Source: Desulfobulbaceae bacterium
Lineage (GTDB): Bacteria > Desulfobacterota > Desulfobulbia > Desulfobulbales > Desulfocapsaceae
Reading direction: 5' to 3'
Length of the DNA stretch: 6,509 bases
Assembly (NCBI GenBank): GCA_030599175.1
Contig: JAUVON010000162.1
Span: 1-6,509, forward strand
A program made the position numbers and the translations under genes. Positions 5,696-6,509 of the stretch are shown here, piece by piece. How positions within the stretch are numbered: the first letter of the stretch is position 1; each line of letters starts with the position of its first letter. The notes beneath the pieces were generated by a model, which did not search any database, was not told the DNA's origin, and saw only the letters and a list, made by a program, of their open reading frames with translations.

Positions 5696-5738
5696 AAAAA
5701 TGTCAGGCAACCATTTAATGTAGCCTGACATTTTTTTT
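5696..5738 (+). terminator. Rho-independent terminator of the hydrolase gene
   Basis: A 13-bp stem (AAAAATGTCAGGC at 5696-5708 with GCCTGACATTTTT at 5723-5735) closes a 14-base loop and runs into eight Ts (5731-5738). It lies 40 bases after the hydrolase stop, so the hydrolase is probably a single-gene transcript. The A run on the 5' side means it may also work on the other strand. Confidence 0.92.
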
Positions 5739-5968
5739 CATACTTTACCTATTATGTAAAGCATACAGTATAGCCTATACATCAGTGAAGAATCTAAAGG
5801 GGATAGCCAGGATCAGATCTCTGATGCCAATGGTTTTGACCTGACAGGACGTGTTACAGGGCTCCCTGTCTACCGTTTTATCTGGCCTTTCATTTTTTTA
5901 AATCTGTTGTAAACTTAAACAGTTCTCTAAGTAAGAGATAATGCAAACAATCTCCATTAAGGTTTTAA
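5739..5968. other. Intergenic region without a convincing gene
   Basis: No ORF with a start codon and ribosome-binding site is seen. A plus-strand frame without a start stays open from about 5760 to a TAA near 5910 (ending RFIWPFIFLNLL); it may be a remnant but is not called. The right end is AT-rich and carries the promoter and ribosome-binding site of the next gene. Confidence 0.5.
5937..5968 (+). promoter_or_regulatory. -10 candidate and ribosome-binding site of the exported protein gene
   Basis: GATAAT (5937-5942) matches five of six -10 bases; the best -35 at 16-17 bases (CTTAAA/TTAAAC) is poor. TAAGG lies six bases before the TTG at 5969 and supports that unusual start. Confidence 0.35.
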
Positions 5969-6509
5969 TTGAAAAATATATCATTTTTTTTATTCACTTC
6001 CGTCATAATTTTGTTTTCTTCGACGTCACGGGCCGACTGGATTAACCTGACCGGAGCGGAGAATGCCAGAAATATAGCGGAAATATATATTGAGAAAGAT
6101 CATGTGACGATCAAGTTGGAAGTCTTTGTCCAGGATTTGCTTGCTTTTGATGAACTTGTCCCGGATGATTTTTTTCCCGAGCCCATTCCAGGCAGACCTG
6201 ATCCTGAAGAACGGATCAGAATCTTTGCCGACAAGACTTTTCAGGTCATCACCGACACCGGCGAAAAACTGTCTGCACAACTTGATCTGGTTGAACCTCG
6301 GATGCGTGTTGAGAGGCCATCCCCCTTTGCCGGTTCCATTAATCCCTATACCCGGCAAAAGATACCCGGTCCCCCTGATGACAAGCGGGTTCTCTATGCT
6401 GAGCTGACCTATCCTTTTCAAGGCAAGCCAAAATCCCTTACCTTTATCCCTCCGGTTGATGAAAATGGATTTCCCAAAGCATCCACAGGGTTTCTCTGCT
6501 ATCACGAGG
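5969..6509 (+). CDS. Exported protein, N-terminal part, possibly HupE/UreJ-like (runs off the window)
   Basis: A TTG start with AAGG six bases upstream opens a frame of 180 residues that is still open at the window edge. It begins with a clear signal peptide (MKNISFFLFTSVIILFSSTS, cleavage near RA-D, residue 22), the main reason for this start; no ATG lies nearby upstream in frame. The exported domain starts DWINLTGAENARNIAEIYIE and includes a beta-rich stretch (HVTIKLEVFVQDLLAFDELV, 45-64), SPFAGSINPYTRQKIPGPPD (118-137) and VLYAELTYPF. From memory this resembles the periplasmic front part of large HupE/UreJ-like membrane proteins, in which transmembrane helices follow; that part lies beyond the window, so the assignment is tentative. 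The gene follows the hydrolase terminator by 230 bases and probably has its own promoter. Confidence 0.7.
   Translation, partial: MKNISFFLFTSVIILFSSTSRADWINLTGAENARNIAEIYIEKDHVTIKLEVFVQDLLAFDELVPDDFFPEPIPGRPDPEERIRIFADKTFQVITDTGEKLSAQLDLVEPRMRVERPSPFAGSINPYTRQKIPGPPDDKRVLYAELTYPFQGKPKSLTFIPPVDENGFPKASTGFLCYHE

Noticed and set aside
5760..5910. Open plus-strand frame ending RFIWPFIFLNLL
   Set aside because: It has no start codon and no ribosome-binding site, and no homology can be named; it may be chance or a remnant, so it is noted only under the intergenic entry.
1..6509. CRISPR array or complete insertion sequence
   Set aside because: No regularly spaced repeats, no transposase and no pair of terminal inverted repeats around a gene were seen.

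Overview
The window looks like chromosomal DNA of a Gram-negative bacterium. It encodes an outer-membrane barrel with a signal peptide and a terminal aromatic residue, plus two further exported proteins. A marine Desulfobacterota (sulfate-reducer-like) or gammaproteobacterial host would fit, but nothing here fixes the taxon. The window has two halves of different character.

The left half (about 1-2760) is a decayed accessory region. At the left edge are two 10-bp direct repeats and a tRNA/tmRNA-like 3' end finishing in CCA, followed 12 bases later by a strong terminator hairpin. This is the usual look of an integrative-element junction, so I read it as the right end of an element lying to the left. 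Next come a small gene broken by a 5-bp tandem duplication (479-687), a DUF3800 protein (minus strand, 709-1368), a small coiled-coil ORF (minus, 1490-1783), a PD-(D/E)XK nuclease domain that appears to have lost its N-terminal half (plus, 1832-2425), and the first ~37 codons of a tyrosine recombinase, cut off (plus, 2522-2680). Together they suggest a defence/integration hotspot with several layers of insertion and deletion.

The right half (about 2763-6509) is an intact gene neighbourhood. On the minus strand a TetR-family regulator (3729-4310) is followed by an outer-membrane beta-barrel protein (2837-3601). Divergent from tetR is a secreted metallo-beta-lactamase-fold hydrolase (4439-5656) resembling the family annotated as GntH, closed by a clear terminator (5696-5738). 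The tetR/hydrolase intergenic region carries two copies of the palindrome CATACT-AAAA-AGTATG: one overlaps the tetR start and its predicted -10, the other sits in the hydrolase promoter region. The simplest reading is that TetR represses itself and the hydrolase, probably releasing when it binds the hydrolase's substrate or a related compound. The barrel, downstream of tetR on the same strand, may be the matching outer-membrane component. After a short intergenic region a second exported protein starts at a TTG codon (5969) and runs off the right edge; its N-terminal domain resembles the periplasmic part of HupE/UreJ-like membrane proteins.

The best candidate for an undescribed system is the TetR / barrel / secreted hydrolase module with its twin operators. 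The best structural observations are the 5-bp duplication that breaks the small gene, the element junction, and the two truncated genes at 1832-2680.
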